Assembly: GCA_002633005.1 (NCBI GenBank)
Contig: NMRA01000078.1
Coordinates: 445,868-505,867 of the forward strand
Direction: 5' to 3'
Source of the DNA: Phoronis australis
Taxonomy: Eukaryota > Phoronida > Phoronidae
DNA length: 60,000 nt
The notes beneath the pieces are model-generated. The model had not been told where the DNA came from. It searched no databases and saw only the letters and a list, made by a program, of their open reading frames with translations. This document shows positions 1-23,895 of the stretch, piece by piece. The translations under genes and the position numbers were made by a program. How positions within the stretch are numbered: the stretch's first letter is position 1; every line of letters begins with the position of its first letter.

Positions 1-125
1 CACACATGAGAGGGGGAAGGCACTTGAAATGAAAAATTATAGGTGGTTGTATTTGAAACAAACAAAAAGTTACCAGCTGCTGCTCTTCATGTAAAATATG
101 AAATAACACCGGTTAATGGTGTTTT
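1..125. mobile_element. Truncated copy of the G-rich TIR element
   Basis: The first bases of the window (gagggggaaggca, then 'aggtggttgtattt', then 'aataacaccggttaatg') match the interior of the inverted-repeat element at 27724-28292 in the same order. One terminus is cut off by the window edge. It lies in the NAMPT locus and has no coding capacity. Confidence 0.6.
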
Positions 126-475
126 ATCCATGAATTTGTAGTAGTGGACATCACGACCTGTCACCACAAAAATCTCTCGTTTTGTTTCAACTCGAGATGA
201 CAGAGGGTTTCCAAATTTAGGCTAAATTCAGACAATAATATAATTCAATGTTAAGCGTCTGGACAATTGTTTACCATTGTTCAAACGAAACTACCTTCAT
301 CAACAGGTCTTAGAGAACCAAATCTTGATCATCATTTTTCACTGATTTTTTGTATTTCTTTGAGTTAAAGGATCCTAACCAAAGTTTTCACAAGGAATTC
401 TATTTCAGAAGCTAGAAGGCTAAAAAATCCCCAGTGTTAGTCCATTATATGTCAAATTTTAGTCGGTGCTGTTCA

Positions 476-921
476 TCATGAAGTCATCGCTTAACACTGT
501 TATTGCTTTGCCCCACGACAAAAGGATCTTAGATGAACGTTCCGGAAAAACAGGCTTCTTGATGAGAGTGGTTCTTGAACAAATCTATTGAGGAAGTACA
601 AGGGGACAAAGTACATCAAATCAAATTTCCATGCATTTGAGAGCTGATTACCTCCCACTTCAATAGCTCAGGGATCTCAGGATATAACAGACTGGCAATC
701 TAACCATATTTTCAGAACGCTTAAGGTAACATTCCACCTACCTTGACCACAGTAGTGGGTGGGTCCCCAGAGTCGGGCCGTATCACCAGGACCCCGTTCT
801 CACCCCTCTTCACCACTTCCTCCTTCAACACTCCTCCCCACAACTTCTCGCAGGCGTCCCAGATGTTGTAACTGTCAGACACGCAGGCCATTAGTCCCGT
901 GGGGAACTGCTCCAGCATGTT
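476..921. repeat. First copy of an N-joined ~445 bp duplication (probable second haplotype)
   Basis: Bases 476-921 are repeated at 923-1367 with only scattered substitutions and indels, and the two copies meet at a single N (922). The copy contains a truncated version of the NAMPT exon (742-921). A tandem copy of intron plus half an exon ending exactly at an N is the usual signature of two alleles placed end to end by an assembler. I read it as artefact rather than gene duplication. Confidence 0.8.
742..921 (-). pseudogene. Truncated duplicate of NAMPT exon 6 (assembly copy)
   Basis: It encodes the same peptide as the exon at 1188-1413, from the LEQFPTGLMACVSDSYN segment through IRPDSGDP to the splice donor gtaggtgg at 735-741. 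It stops at the N at 922, so the upstream third of the exon and its acceptor are missing. The peptide is identical to the full copy, which fits an allele and not a decaying paralogue. It should not be counted as an extra exon. Confidence 0.8.
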
Positions 922-1187
922 NTCATGAAGTCATCGCTTAACACTGTTATTGCTTTGCCCCACACAAAAGGATCTTAGATGAACGTTCCGGACAAACAGG
1001 CTTCTTGATGAGAGTGGTTTTTGAACAAATCTATTGAGGAAGTACAAGGGGACAAAGTACATCAAATCAAATTTCCATGCATTTGACAGCCGATTACCTC
1101 CTACTTCAATAGCTCAGGGATCTCAGGATATAACAGACTGGCCATCTAACCATATTTTCAGAACGCTTAAGGTAACATTCCACCTAC

Positions 1188-14699
<13,512 letters not shown>

Positions 14700-14858
14700 T
14701 ACTGTTGTCTGGGTTGTATTGGATTATTTGGGTCAACAATCCTGTTTAACTAGGTCAAGTTGTACAAGCAGACGTCACTGAGGTGCCTGACCGTCACTGG
14801 TCTCCACGCGGGTATCTACTCACACACTGAGTGGTAGACTCGCATCCCTCATATGGTG

Positions 14859-14864
14859 CACGTG
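14859..14864. promoter_or_regulatory. Canonical E-box CACGTG upstream of NAMPT
   Basis: A perfect CACGTG lies 160 bp upstream of the NAMPT start codon. Mammalian NAMPT is driven by CLOCK:BMAL1 through E-boxes, so the position is suggestive. The hexamer also occurs by chance elsewhere in the window (for example in the MRPS33 intron), so function is inference only. Confidence 0.35.
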
Positions 14865-14981
14865 TCCGTTTTTGCTAATCACTGAAAAATCACAGGAAAA
14901 TGTGCTCGTGTTTATACCATGTCAGGTTCTGGAAACGGCTCCGTGTCCTAGAGCGGTCTCGCGAACCTACTAGTAAGTGGG

Positions 14982-15224
14982 GCCCCGGCCGCCTTCCAAG
15001 AAACTTATAACTGTGACTTTAGTCTAAGATTTGTCTCAACTTCCAAACTTTAAAATTTCCACTTCCTGTAAGATAATCAAAATTAAGACAAAAGTTGAGT
15101 CAAAAAACTTAAGTCAACATAAAAATCTCTCTGAAGCGGTCCTGAGATAAATTTAACGTTTTAATTTTTTCTTAAAATAGACCGCGGAAACGCAATATGC
15201 CCAGTTTTCTTGAAACGGGCCCCT
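14982..15224. mobile_element. MITE of the GGGCC-TTTCAAGAAAA family (copy 3)
   Basis: The right end, read on the minus strand, is ggggcccgtttcaagaaaac; the left end carries ggccgccttccaagaaac. It is about 243 bp with internal inverted similarity (taagatttgtctcaac against taagacaaaagttgag). It sits under 300 bp upstream of the NAMPT ATG, so it may lie inside or beside the promoter. Confidence 0.65.
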
Positions 15225-15537
15225 GAACTCCAGTCCCGGACAGGTGACCACTTTGTGCACGCCTGGTCTGAGCGGCGGCCCGCGGGCCAACATGAGACAA
15301 ATACGTTAACAATTGGGTGTTGGCCAACCTGACGCCTACACATGCCATGCCTTGAGCCAGGCTGACTAACCGGTCATAATTGATTCACAAAATTAATGGT
15401 TGTTGCGAAACTGAAAAAAATCTATTCGCTAACTTCGATTTAAAAATTCAAGGATGGCTAATATTTACTTTTCAAATTTTAACAACAGTCAAGGTGGTGT
15501 TTTGCCTTCATTGTTCGATTTTTGACTTTGTATCGTT
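15225..15537. other. Intergenic, no feature seen
   Basis: No coding homology, RNA gene or repeat boundary recognised. Confidence 0.5.
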
Positions 15538-15840
15538 TGCCAAGTACTGGGTGAACGTTACGCCGTTAAAAGACGCACGTAAGTTATCTCTTGTTAGAGG
15601 CGTAAATTAATTACTTCCGGCGTAAATAATTATTTTACGCCGCAAATAATTACTTGACACTGTTAAAAGTTACTTTACGCCTCAAATAATTACTTTACGC
15701 CTCTAAATGATTACTTTCCGCCTATAGCTCTAACAAGACTAACTTACGCACGTTATTTAACAGCGCAATCTTCACCCTTACCGATCGTACGCCAGGTACG
15801 TTGGTTTACGACCGTAATTAACTCACCCAGCACAGGCAAG
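15538..15840. mobile_element. TIR element with internal tandem repeats of a 'ggcgtaaataatta' motif
   Basis: Outer inverted arms run from gccaagtactgggtga at the left to its imperfect counterpart at the right (minus strand gcctgtgctgggtgag). Inner arms are acgtaagttatctcttgtta and acgtgcgtaagttagtcttg. Between them are four or five imperfect copies of a roughly 20-bp unit built on 'aataattactttacgcc'. It is non-coding, about 300 bp, in the NAMPT upstream region. Confidence 0.65.
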
Positions 15841-16855
15841 CCCATGAATAGCGAGTAGCTCTCTTCAGTCCGTGGCGCTGCCATCAAGCCTTTAACGAGT
15901 TTACACTCCACTCACGCACATACGCATGCGCTCGAATTCTTCAATACGCGGACCTCTTACTGAAAGCAACCAACGAGGACTAAAGAAAAAAAAAACGGGG
16001 CCACTAGGTTCAGGCCTGCCAATCGTGCATCCACGCCGAATTCCTGTGGACTTTGTGACCTCTTGTCTCATTTGCTCGGACTTATTAATTGTTTCACTGA
16101 GGCGGACCTTTTTGCCTAATTCGCCAAATTGGGGGGCTCATCGAGCCCCCCTAGCCCCCCCTCTGGGTGCGCCCATGCACACGTTGTTGTCACGGTGAGG
16201 CCGCGTACACAGGGCCTCAACGGAGTCTTGGTGTTGTCGGCCGAACTGTTGGCGAGCGCAGCGCCGCACAGAGCGGGGCCCTACAGGCGTCGGGTCCCAA
16301 CTGTCCGCAGAACTAAAAAATAAATAAAAAGCACAAAAACGCGTGAAAGCAAATAGGGCCGGTCTACTCATAGACAAGGGACTGCAAGTAGGCAAGTAGG
16401 CCTACATTAATTCATACCGTACGCTAAAAGAAATTTCGGTCATCTTTGGCCATTTGGGATTTGGAGTTTTTCAACCACAGTTGGGTCAGGCCTAACCCAT
16501 GCAATCTGATACAACAAGTTGCAGCCCAAAACGAAAAAACATGTCTCCGGAAGTCATTCCCAATAATGCAGTGCATTTTCCGATAATTTGAAGAGCATTG
16601 GTTACCATGGTTTCACTGAGTTGGACACATGGCGTGTGAGTCAAGCCCTCAGTCTTTGCGAATTAGTCATTTAGCAAAAGTGTCTTCTCTAATCGAATTT
16701 AAACGACTATTTGTGGCATTTCTTTATATTTTTGTGCTCTTTGGTAAAAAATTTCGTTTTTCATTGCCACGAGGATGAACATTGTGAACAACAAGAGTAA
16801 AAATGATTGGCAACGTCTTTTTCATAAGTGACTATGGTAAGACCTAGGCTGTATG
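15841..16855. other. Intergenic, largely featureless
   Basis: It holds a palindromic GCATGC core (15921-15932, 'tacgcatgcgct', a loose NRF1-type match) and a perfect 9-bp hairpin, ggggggctc/gagcccccc with a 3-nt loop (16131-16151). No gene is recognised; the short GC-rich open frames near 16130-16390 lie over repeats. Confidence 0.5.
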
Positions 16856-17019
16856 CAGGGGCGGATCCAGGATTTTGAGTTGGGGGGCGGGTCAGGGCAG
16901 AGTATTAGCCAGGATTTTGCCCCGCCGTCAGACATTCGCAACCCCGAACTTCCAAATGGAATCTGGGAGAATTTTAGGGGGGAGGGCATGGCCCCCTTGG
17001 CCCTCTAAATCCGCCACTG
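16856..17019. mobile_element. CAGGGGCGGATCC MITE
   Basis: The left end CAGGGGCGGATCCAGGATTT and the right end (minus strand cagtggcggatttagaggg) are imperfect inverted repeats. GTATG flanks both sides. It is the same family as 9299-9469. Confidence 0.65.
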
Positions 17020-17227
17020 GTATGGTTGCGAGCTACTTGTGAACTGGCAATACCTTTTAAATTTCTTTCGCAGAACATCACGCAAATAATCTTCGGTTTT
17101 GAGGAAAAAGTAACAACATGGTAATTGGAGGTAATGATGAGGAGAAAGCACACGTGTACAGTATTATAGGTAGGGCAAATTTATCGTAAAAGGACAAAAA
17201 GCCCAATTGAAAATTTCTTTTGGTGAA

Positions 17228-17642
17228 NNNNNNNNNNNNNNNNNNNNNNNNNNNNNNNNNNNNNNNNNNNNNNNNNNNNNNNNNNNNNNNNNNNNNNNNN
17301 NNNNNNNNNNNNNNNNNNNNNNNNNNNNNNNNNNNNNNNNNNNNNNNNNNNNNNNNNNNNNNNNNNNNNNNNNNNNNNNNNNNNNNNNNNNNNNNNNNNN
17401 NNNNNNNNNNNNNNNNNNNNNNNNNNNNNNNNNNNNNNNNNNNNNNNNNNNNNNNNNNNNNNNNNNNNNNNNNNNNNNNNNNNNNNNNNNNNNNNNNNNN
17501 NNNNNNNNNNNNNNNNNNNNNNNNNNNNNNNNNNNNNNNNNNNNNNNNNNNNNNNNNNNNNNNNNNNNNNNNNNNNNNNNNNNNNNNNNNNNNNNNNNNN
17601 NNNNNNNNNNNNNNNNNNNNNNNNNNNNNNNNNNNNNNNNNN
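17228..17642. other. Assembly gap (415 N)
   Basis: Run of unknown bases. Open frames that read through it have no meaning. Confidence 0.99.
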
Positions 17643-17768
17643 CTCAAACATGAGCACGGCACCAGAAATCGCTTTCGCATTATCCAAGTCTCGTTCACTC
17701 CCTTGCAATGCATTCACTAGTAAGATCAAGCTCAGATCGAGATCCACTTGTGTATTGTGCTCAATTGT

Positions 17769-17845
17769 CTGTCAGTAAAGCCAGGATTCGAACCTGGGTT
17801 TCCCAGATGGGAGCCCGGAGCTCAAACCAAACAGAGGTCACACCC
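17769..17845 (-). mobile_element. tRNA-derived SINE head
   Basis: The minus strand has a perfect T arm, ccagg-ttcgaat-cctgg, with B box GGTTCGAATCC, and an upstream TGTTTGGTTTGAGCTC resembling an A box. The anticodon arm does not fold cleanly. It is probably a SINE promoter region rather than a working tRNA. Confidence 0.45.
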
Positions 17846-20334
17846 CGCCATCCCATCCCCTGACAGAAGTTACACCTCTGCCGCGTACCCGAGGACCTAA
17901 TGTAACGCCACTGGCCCTCGCGTGTCCATGAGAAAACTATGAAGCAGTAGTCAATTTTCGTGACATGTAAATTAGAAACCAACACATTTTGTTGTTGATC
18001 AATTTTTACAGAAGGCGGGCAATCGAGGGAACATGGCCGGGAAACGAGGCGACCCACGGTGTTTGGGGATCTCCAAGACATTCTCAGAATTATTTGTGTT
18101 AGCCTATATATATTTTGATTCATTTCAGATGTAACTACTACGGTTGATGGGTTTAAGCTGAACTCAGAACAAATCAATGATTAAGTTTTTGTACTACAAT
18201 ACTTGAGTACCTTCATCCCGGCGTTAAACTTGTACTCTGTACAAGATCATCAAAAACATCATGAGTCAGTTCGACATGTAACACGATAGTTTTTTGTAAA
18301 GAACTCCTAGTAACGATCTTAGAAAAATCTTATAAATTGTTATCATTCTATGGGGAAAAGATTTGACGATTTATCGTTGTTATATTAATTTTGTGTAATT
18401 TAAAAATAATTGTCTTCAAGTTTTTCATACATGCTTTCGTTTGCGGTCTGTCCTATTGTATTTTTCAATACAATCATTCTCGGTTGTTAGGGCAGAATGT
18501 CTTGATTCTGCTGTACTTTGCACGAATTTTGTTTTGTGTCTTTTTTGATAAATTTGGAATCTCAGTTCCTTCCTCCCTCGTGAATTTTTGTCGACCGTGT
18601 CAGATTTATGGAAGGGGCAGGAGGCCAATTCCTCTGGGCCGCCCCTTCGAAAGAGGACCCCGTTTGAAATGGGGCCCCTTCAAGTTAGTATGGGAGGCAA
18701 GAAATCAGTTAAAAATGAATGAGAGATGTAATATGAAAACATGAAATTTTTTGATCGCGCGACTGTCCAACATGGGCGGCGCGGCACTGAAATAAGTGGG
18801 AACCCCCCAGCCCCGGGTGCGCCGCCCATGTGACTAAGAAGTAATCTTCCATCAAGGATACCAAAACCGGTTTTGGCTTACTAACATATATTAAAAACGA
18901 AGTTCCCATCCAATTCTCTAACTTGACAAACCATCGACAATTAACCTTCAAAGGTTTTGAGGAAAATTTGACTCAAAAATCAAAAATAGTTTGAATCTCT
19001 TTTGAAAGTCTGATAAACGCTAGCAAATTGCACGGTAAGACTGGGGAATTACCATCCACTAAGAACTATAATATCTAATGAATCTCAGTGTGTCATAGGG
19101 AATGCGATTTCTGATTTTATCTTTCAGATTAACACCAATGGCTGCATCACCAAGTGACGAAACGATGATTGGTTTAAATCATCAAGACAGGGTTTAGTAT
19201 CCTTTTAACATCAAAAGGTTGTACGATTTCACAGAAACAGAGACATGCTCAATATAGGGACAATGGATTCCATCATGTGGACTCTTTTTCCGTGATCGAC
19301 CCCTTCAGAAAGTTATCAATATGGAATTAATGAAGATGATCCCACAAATGCTAGTCAACGGGCCTCCTTCAAGACTTGCCCCTATATATAGAAGGATCTG
19401 TATTTTCAAAAAATGAAGGAATTTATGAGCAGCACTGATCCAATCTGCCAGGTCCAACTTGAGAAAAAAGGCGAAAAAAGAGAACGACAGAAATCCCATT
19501 ACCATTGCCAGACCCCTTGCCAAAAAGGGGCCATGAAGAAAGTTTTGCATTCCTCACTTTTCTTGAATTTTGAAAATCCAGTGAAATAATAGCTCTACAA
19601 AAGCTGTTTTACAAATGTTCTCGACTTTTTCGAAATACATGGCGGAGTGGAATCACAAAAGAAATAGCAGACGCTGTTTACTAATGCAACGCAACCCATA
19701 TCGCTGATTGTTTTCAGGTGTTCTACTGAGGAAATTATATTTTTATTCTTTTTATAAAAAAATCAAAAAGTATGTAAATTGAAGACGAATAATAGCACAC
19801 AATTATAGACCGCGTTTTTGAATTCTTGCTCAGTGCAGTCACTTTCTATGAATCCACCTTTCCCAAGGCAAGTGGGTTTTATTTAAAGATCAAATTCTGC
19901 AGGCTATGTATACATCCGTGTTCCACCAACTTACTAGGCATCGCAAAAAATCATAGACGCTCGGCTAGTCTCAATCATAACGGCAAGTGTTCTTAATCAG
20001 GCATTGTTTTTGTAAGGTAAGACGGTTTTATAGCCTCCTTAAATTCTATAGTCTTGCCACATACGCTTCAGGTGTCAAGTCGCTCTGCGGCAATTGAAAG
20101 CTGGCCGGGCTGCCTTGAGTTGCTGTTTGTGCTAATTGGCACAGACTAAATAGTTGATAAGGCCCCAGTCTACTACATTATCATAAAACAAAAATATGGA
20201 CGCACAACCAGTACGCCAATTTTATTGATTTGTAAACGTAAATGCCTTAAATCGGATCGTGTCACTAATTTTCGTTACCCTTCAGGTGGCAATGCTGCCC
20301 CTCCCACCTGGCAAATCCTCACTTCGTCATTCAG
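17846..20334. other. Intergenic between NAMPT and MRPS33
   Basis: No gene recognised. Part of it (about 18410-18600) is a dispersed repeat also present inverted at 41640-41790. The rest shows no boundary I can support. Confidence 0.5.
18410..18600 (+). repeat. Dispersed repeat, copy A
   Basis: It shares ordered blocks with the minus strand of 41640-41790: 'gtcttca', 'tcctattgtatttttca', 'ttttgtgt' and 'gatgaatttg' variants. Divergence is high. It is a fragment of an unclassified interspersed element. Confidence 0.5.
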
Positions 20335-20353
20335 TGCGCATGCGTATCCGGAA
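20335..20353 (+). promoter_or_regulatory. NRF1-like plus ETS-core promoter motif of MRPS33
   Basis: TGCGCATGCGTA (20335-20346) is one or two changes from the NRF1 palindrome. It is followed two bases later by CCGGAA (20348-20353), an ETS/GABP core. This pair is common in promoters of nuclear genes for mitochondrial proteins. It lies 1.6 kb upstream of the MRPS33 ATG, whose exon begins at a splice acceptor one base before the start codon. A separate non-coding first exon near here is therefore expected. Inferred, not proven. Confidence 0.45.
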
Positions 20354-20419
20354 ATCATGGAGTTGGTGTCGTTGGTGGTCTATCTCGTTTTGTAATTCCC
20401 TCTCTCAAACTTACCCAGA

Positions 20420-21101
20420 GTATGTGCTTAAATCATTAAGTTGAAGTGTAATTACTGTAAAACTTGCGTAAGTCGGACATACTTAATGCAGATTTTTGCC
20501 TAACTCGGTCAAAGTTCAATGGTACGGTTGTTTTCTAATCCGTGTAGCCTGCTCCGAGTCCGTCGTCAATCTGATGACAATCATCTCTTCGGAGTTCGGA
20601 CTTCGCCTTCAGCTAATCAGACTAGTCGGGATTTTGTTATTATTGTCAGATGAAATCTCGTGACTTATGATAGTATTAATGCACATGGCTAAGAAGTTGG
20701 ACGTGCCTAGTTGTCAACTAGTCTGTCCCGCTTTTTGAAGCTAATTATCCCAGCCCCCCAGGCCGCCACACTCGGACTCGTTGCTCCAATCTCAACCTTG
20801 GCCTTAACATTTTGTCGTAACCTTCCTTAGAACTCAAAGTCACACTGTTAAAGAGTGACTGCATATTTCATGCTTTTGCTACCCCTACTTTTGTTAATCT
20901 ATTTCAAAGGCGTCGTGCATTATGACGTTGTGGCTGATATACTCTCCTAGTGATTTAGGTTATGTCTGGTTATGATGCCCTGCTTTTTTGTTGGAATGTG
21001 ACAACTATAGATGGATGCCTCAAATGTGACTCTGTTAAATGCGATATTTTTGTGGTAATTGTTAATTAGTATGCATACGTCTCTCATTGGCCTCCTACTG
21101 T
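20420..21101 (+). other. Presumed 5' intron of MRPS33, first part
   Basis: No coding exon seen. A possible donor (gtatgtgc) follows 20419 if the first exon starts near the motif at 20335. The remainder is unremarkable. Confidence 0.35.
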
Positions 21102-21331
21102 TGAGATAGAGGGCACTACTGTTGCTTGCCAGTGGATTTTTAGCTTTTCGAGTTTTCAACTTAGTAAGCTCGTTCCCATACATGTTTGTACAATATACAG
21201 TAATAGTCAGATATAACGTTCCTGCATTTTGAGAACCAGTTTTGTTAACTAAATAATGGGCTTCAAACTGGTTCTCGAAATGCGAGTGCATTATATCCGA
21301 CCGCTCCGCCAGCGATACACTACAGGCAATC
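21102..21331. mobile_element. Hairpin MITE of the GAGAACCAGTTT family (long copy 1)
   Basis: It starts gagatagagggcactactg and ends tacactacaggc. The inner arms are tgcattttgagaaccagttt and aaactggttctcgaaatgc. The same architecture is seen at 34504-34728, and short versions at 37050-37148 and 39086-39180. Non-coding. Confidence 0.65.
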
Positions 21332-21649
21332 TTTACTTTCACTTCAACTTAATTATTTTTTCATTAGCATTTGACGTCTGTAACATTTGGCTTAATGGGT
21401 TTGTAGTAAATAGCTGTCTGGTACCAGATGGGCAGTACATTAGTCGCTCATGGCTAGGCATCCAGTAACGGACGTGTAGCACAGGTTACAACCTTGCCTA
21501 GTCATCCGGTACTGAAAATTTAACTTTCGTTGTTAGTCGTGTGGCACCACGGATGAGTAGGAATCCAGTACTGAACGTCTAGCACAAACGTCTGTGTTAT
21601 CCAATTGGTACTTTTAAACTTTACCTGCTCTTAAGTTGATTGGAAGTTG

Positions 21650-21922
21650 TTGGTAATTATTAACTAAGGTAAAGTTCGAATGAAGACGATTTTCTAAAAT
21701 GTTGCGACATGTTTTCGCTGTAAAACATTCACCATTGTCAAGCTTTATTGAGAGAATGGATGACAAGATGGCTACAGATTCGCCGATTGCTTTCTGTAGC
21801 CATCCTTGCATCCATTCTCTCAATAAAGCTGGACAATGGTGGAGGTTTTACAGCCAAAACATGTCACTACATTTTAGAAAAGTTGTTGTCTTTATTCAAA
21901 CTTTTGTTGTTTGTTATCCTAT
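21650..21922. repeat. Long near-perfect palindrome (~270 bp)
   Basis: The left arm (about 21650-21774) and right arm (about 21795-21922) are inverted copies with few mismatches around a short centre (about 21775-21790). Matching blocks include ttttctaaaatgt, aacattcaccattgtc, gctttattgagagaatgga and gatggctacag. It lies 70 bp before the coding acceptor of MRPS33, so the primary transcript would carry a very stable hairpin. The two arms explain the mirrored open frames in this stretch. Confidence 0.85.
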
Positions 21923-21988
21923 CATCCCTTGAATTCTCATATGACTATGAAGCAGTGTTACTTGATTGCTTGATCTGTGTTTTGTAGA

Positions 21989-22203
21989 ATGTCATCAGCA
22001 AGTGCCTATGCCAGGCGCATGGCCTTCCTGTCGGCCCGAATATTCGGGGAAGTTGCCAGACCCACCCGTGTGAACAACCAAAAGATTGTAAAGATCTTCA
22101 GCTCTCAGCCACTGCCGTCCAATAATCAGTTCATCAACTATTACCCACGTCACCCAGAGATCAATAAACTTTTTCTCAAACTGAGATACCATGGGCTTTA
22201 TAG
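21989..22203 (+). CDS. MRPS33: MRPS33 first coding exon
   Basis: 215 nt. It encodes MSSASAYARRMAFLSARIFG through HGLYR and ends inside the Arg codon; donor gtagag. This is the conserved core of mS33. Confidence 0.94.
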
Positions 22204-23345
22204 GTAGAGTGAAATTTTACCACTGGCCCGCGTTTTGTAATGCCTAGGCCGTTTCATTTGATACACTAGAAATCAGAGTTGGGGGACAGAGTTGATCTGA
22301 GCATAAACTGTTAGAAATCGTGATTGAAATCTAAGTTTGGTACAATCTCCCTAATTTTTGACATGATATTGTTGTAAATAACCACATTTCATTTGTGGTA
22401 TATATATCAAAGGGTTCTGGTGTTGTTAATTCCTACAAGTTTTCAAAATATTGCGTGGTGTTAGCTTCGGTAAGTGCAAGGTGGTAATGCATGTATTTGA
22501 TGCTGATATCTTTTCAAAGTAAGGGAATGTAATCCCCCATGATCCTTCATATGCGTCTAACCGTACATGTTGAAACATTCACTAAATGCGTTTTGTACAA
22601 TGCCCCCTGTGGAGGCTTTGGTGAAATGCATTTAGGATGCAGCTTACAATATTACTAGCAATAGTACCTTCTGTTAGTGTGTATGCAAATTGAATTATTC
22701 TGTCGAGTCGCTTAAATGTTTGTAGGTCTAGTTATATTGTCCACCAGAAGTAGAGGGTGCTGTTGTCAATGGCACTGTTTGAATTCACGGAATTTTGTGT
22801 TACCGTGGTTCCTGCAGTCCCATACACAATGGTATCGCTAAGCAACACGTGACATTGCTAGGCAACCAGTAGCATCGCTAAGCAACGAGTAGCATTGCTA
22901 AGCAACATGCGAATGCGGAATGTGGGCATTCCTATGATTCTTAACATTATTCTCTTTAAGTCATGTAGGAAGTTAGGCTTTGCAATTTTCAAAGCCTTTT
23001 CTGAAGAAGTCCATGTCCAGAATAAAAACATTTGAATGTTGAATTTATGCATGTTATTGTTGTCTATGTCTGTGATTGGACAGTTGCTAAAAAGATTTAT
23101 CTCTGATTACAAGATTTTATTTCGCCAATGCAATGAACTTAAGTTATGCGCTATGCATTCTGTCAGATTTTCAATACTACATGAATGATAGACCTGTGCA
23201 TTTGTGTGTTATAACTCATGAATTTTTGCCATTTTACAGAGATGAACACGAGGACTTCCGAGAGGAAATGATAAGGTTACGAGAATTGAGAGGAAAGGTG
23301 AAACCGAAGAAAGGTGAAGGTCGTCGGAAAGTGCTGAACAAGTAG
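21989..23345 (+). CDS. MRPS33: Mitochondrial small ribosomal subunit protein mS33
   Basis: It encodes mS33, a component of the 28S subunit of the animal mitochondrial ribosome. Two exons, 21989-22203 and 23240-23345, join in a split Arg codon (AG|A) to give 106 aa, the length of the human protein. The start MSSASAYARRMAFLSARIFG, the central YYPRHPEINKLFLKLRYHGL, and the end RELRGKVKPKKGEGRRK match the family along its whole length. The ATG lies one base after a splice acceptor (ttttgtag), implying a non-coding upstream exon. There is no obvious cleavable mitochondrial presequence, but the N-terminus is basic and hydroxylated. The stop is at 23343-23345; a possible AATAAA lies at 24206. It is transcribed divergently from NAMPT and convergently to LRGUK. 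Confidence 0.95.
22837..22906 (+). repeat. Four 20-bp tandem units with 'gctaagcaac' core
   Basis: gctaagcaac or gctaggcaac recurs at 22837, 22857, 22877 and 22897, exactly 20 bp apart. Read on the minus strand the core is gttgcctagcaa or gttgcttagc, which resembles half or near-full RFX X-box motifs. It lies in the MRPS33 intron. Confidence 0.75.
23240..23345 (+). CDS. MRPS33: MRPS33 terminal exon
   Basis: 106 nt, with acceptor ...attttacag. It encodes DEHEDFREEMIRLRELRGK and then KPKKGEGRRKVLNK and a stop. The Lys/Arg-rich tail is typical of mS33. Confidence 0.94.
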
Positions 23346-23727
23346 TCTCACATTTTACACGAGACCGTGTGATCTCTAAATGGTGATATCTAGGAGGATG
23401 TGTTAAGGGGAGTGTGATATCAAGCAAGAGATGATATTGAGCTGGTTGTAATATCAAAAAAAGGTACGATAGCAATGAGTTGGTGATATCAACATGAGTT
23501 TGTTATCAAGTTGGTTGTGACATCCAAGGACATTGTTAGATGTGCGAAGAGGGATGGGATCACAGAACTGACCGTGGTCAGAGAAAATGAAACGGAACCT
23601 TGCACACTTCTCTGGATGGCGGTTATAAGTCAAAGCGTTTTTAAACATCAAAATGTGTTACGACGGCATTTGTTCTGCAGGCTTGTGTGGTCGACTTCAA
23701 CAAGTTGGTGCCATTAAGTCTGTTCAC

Positions 23728-23895
23728 ATTGCTCAATGTGGTCTGTGTGTTCGCATTACACACAGTTTGGTCTGTGTGTTCGCATTACACACAGTGTGGT
23801 CTGTGTGTTCGCATTACACACAGTGTGGTCTGTGTGTTCGCGTTACACTCAATGTAGTCTGTGTATTTGCATTACACACAGTATGGTTTGTGTGG
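23728..23895 (+). repeat. 29-bp minisatellite
   Basis: About five and a half copies of 'gtctgtgtgttcgcattaca' plus 'cacagtgtg', with period 29. Later copies are degenerate. It is probably in the MRPS33 3' flank or 3'UTR. The open frames through it are repeat artefacts. Confidence 0.85.

Noticed and set aside
16131-16151. G/C hairpin as a bacterial-type terminator
   Set aside because: The setting is eukaryotic, there is no adjacent gene end, and it looks like part of a palindromic repeat.
17078-17747. Long open frames of up to 211 codons
   Set aside because: They read through the 415-base N gap and have almost no determined sequence.
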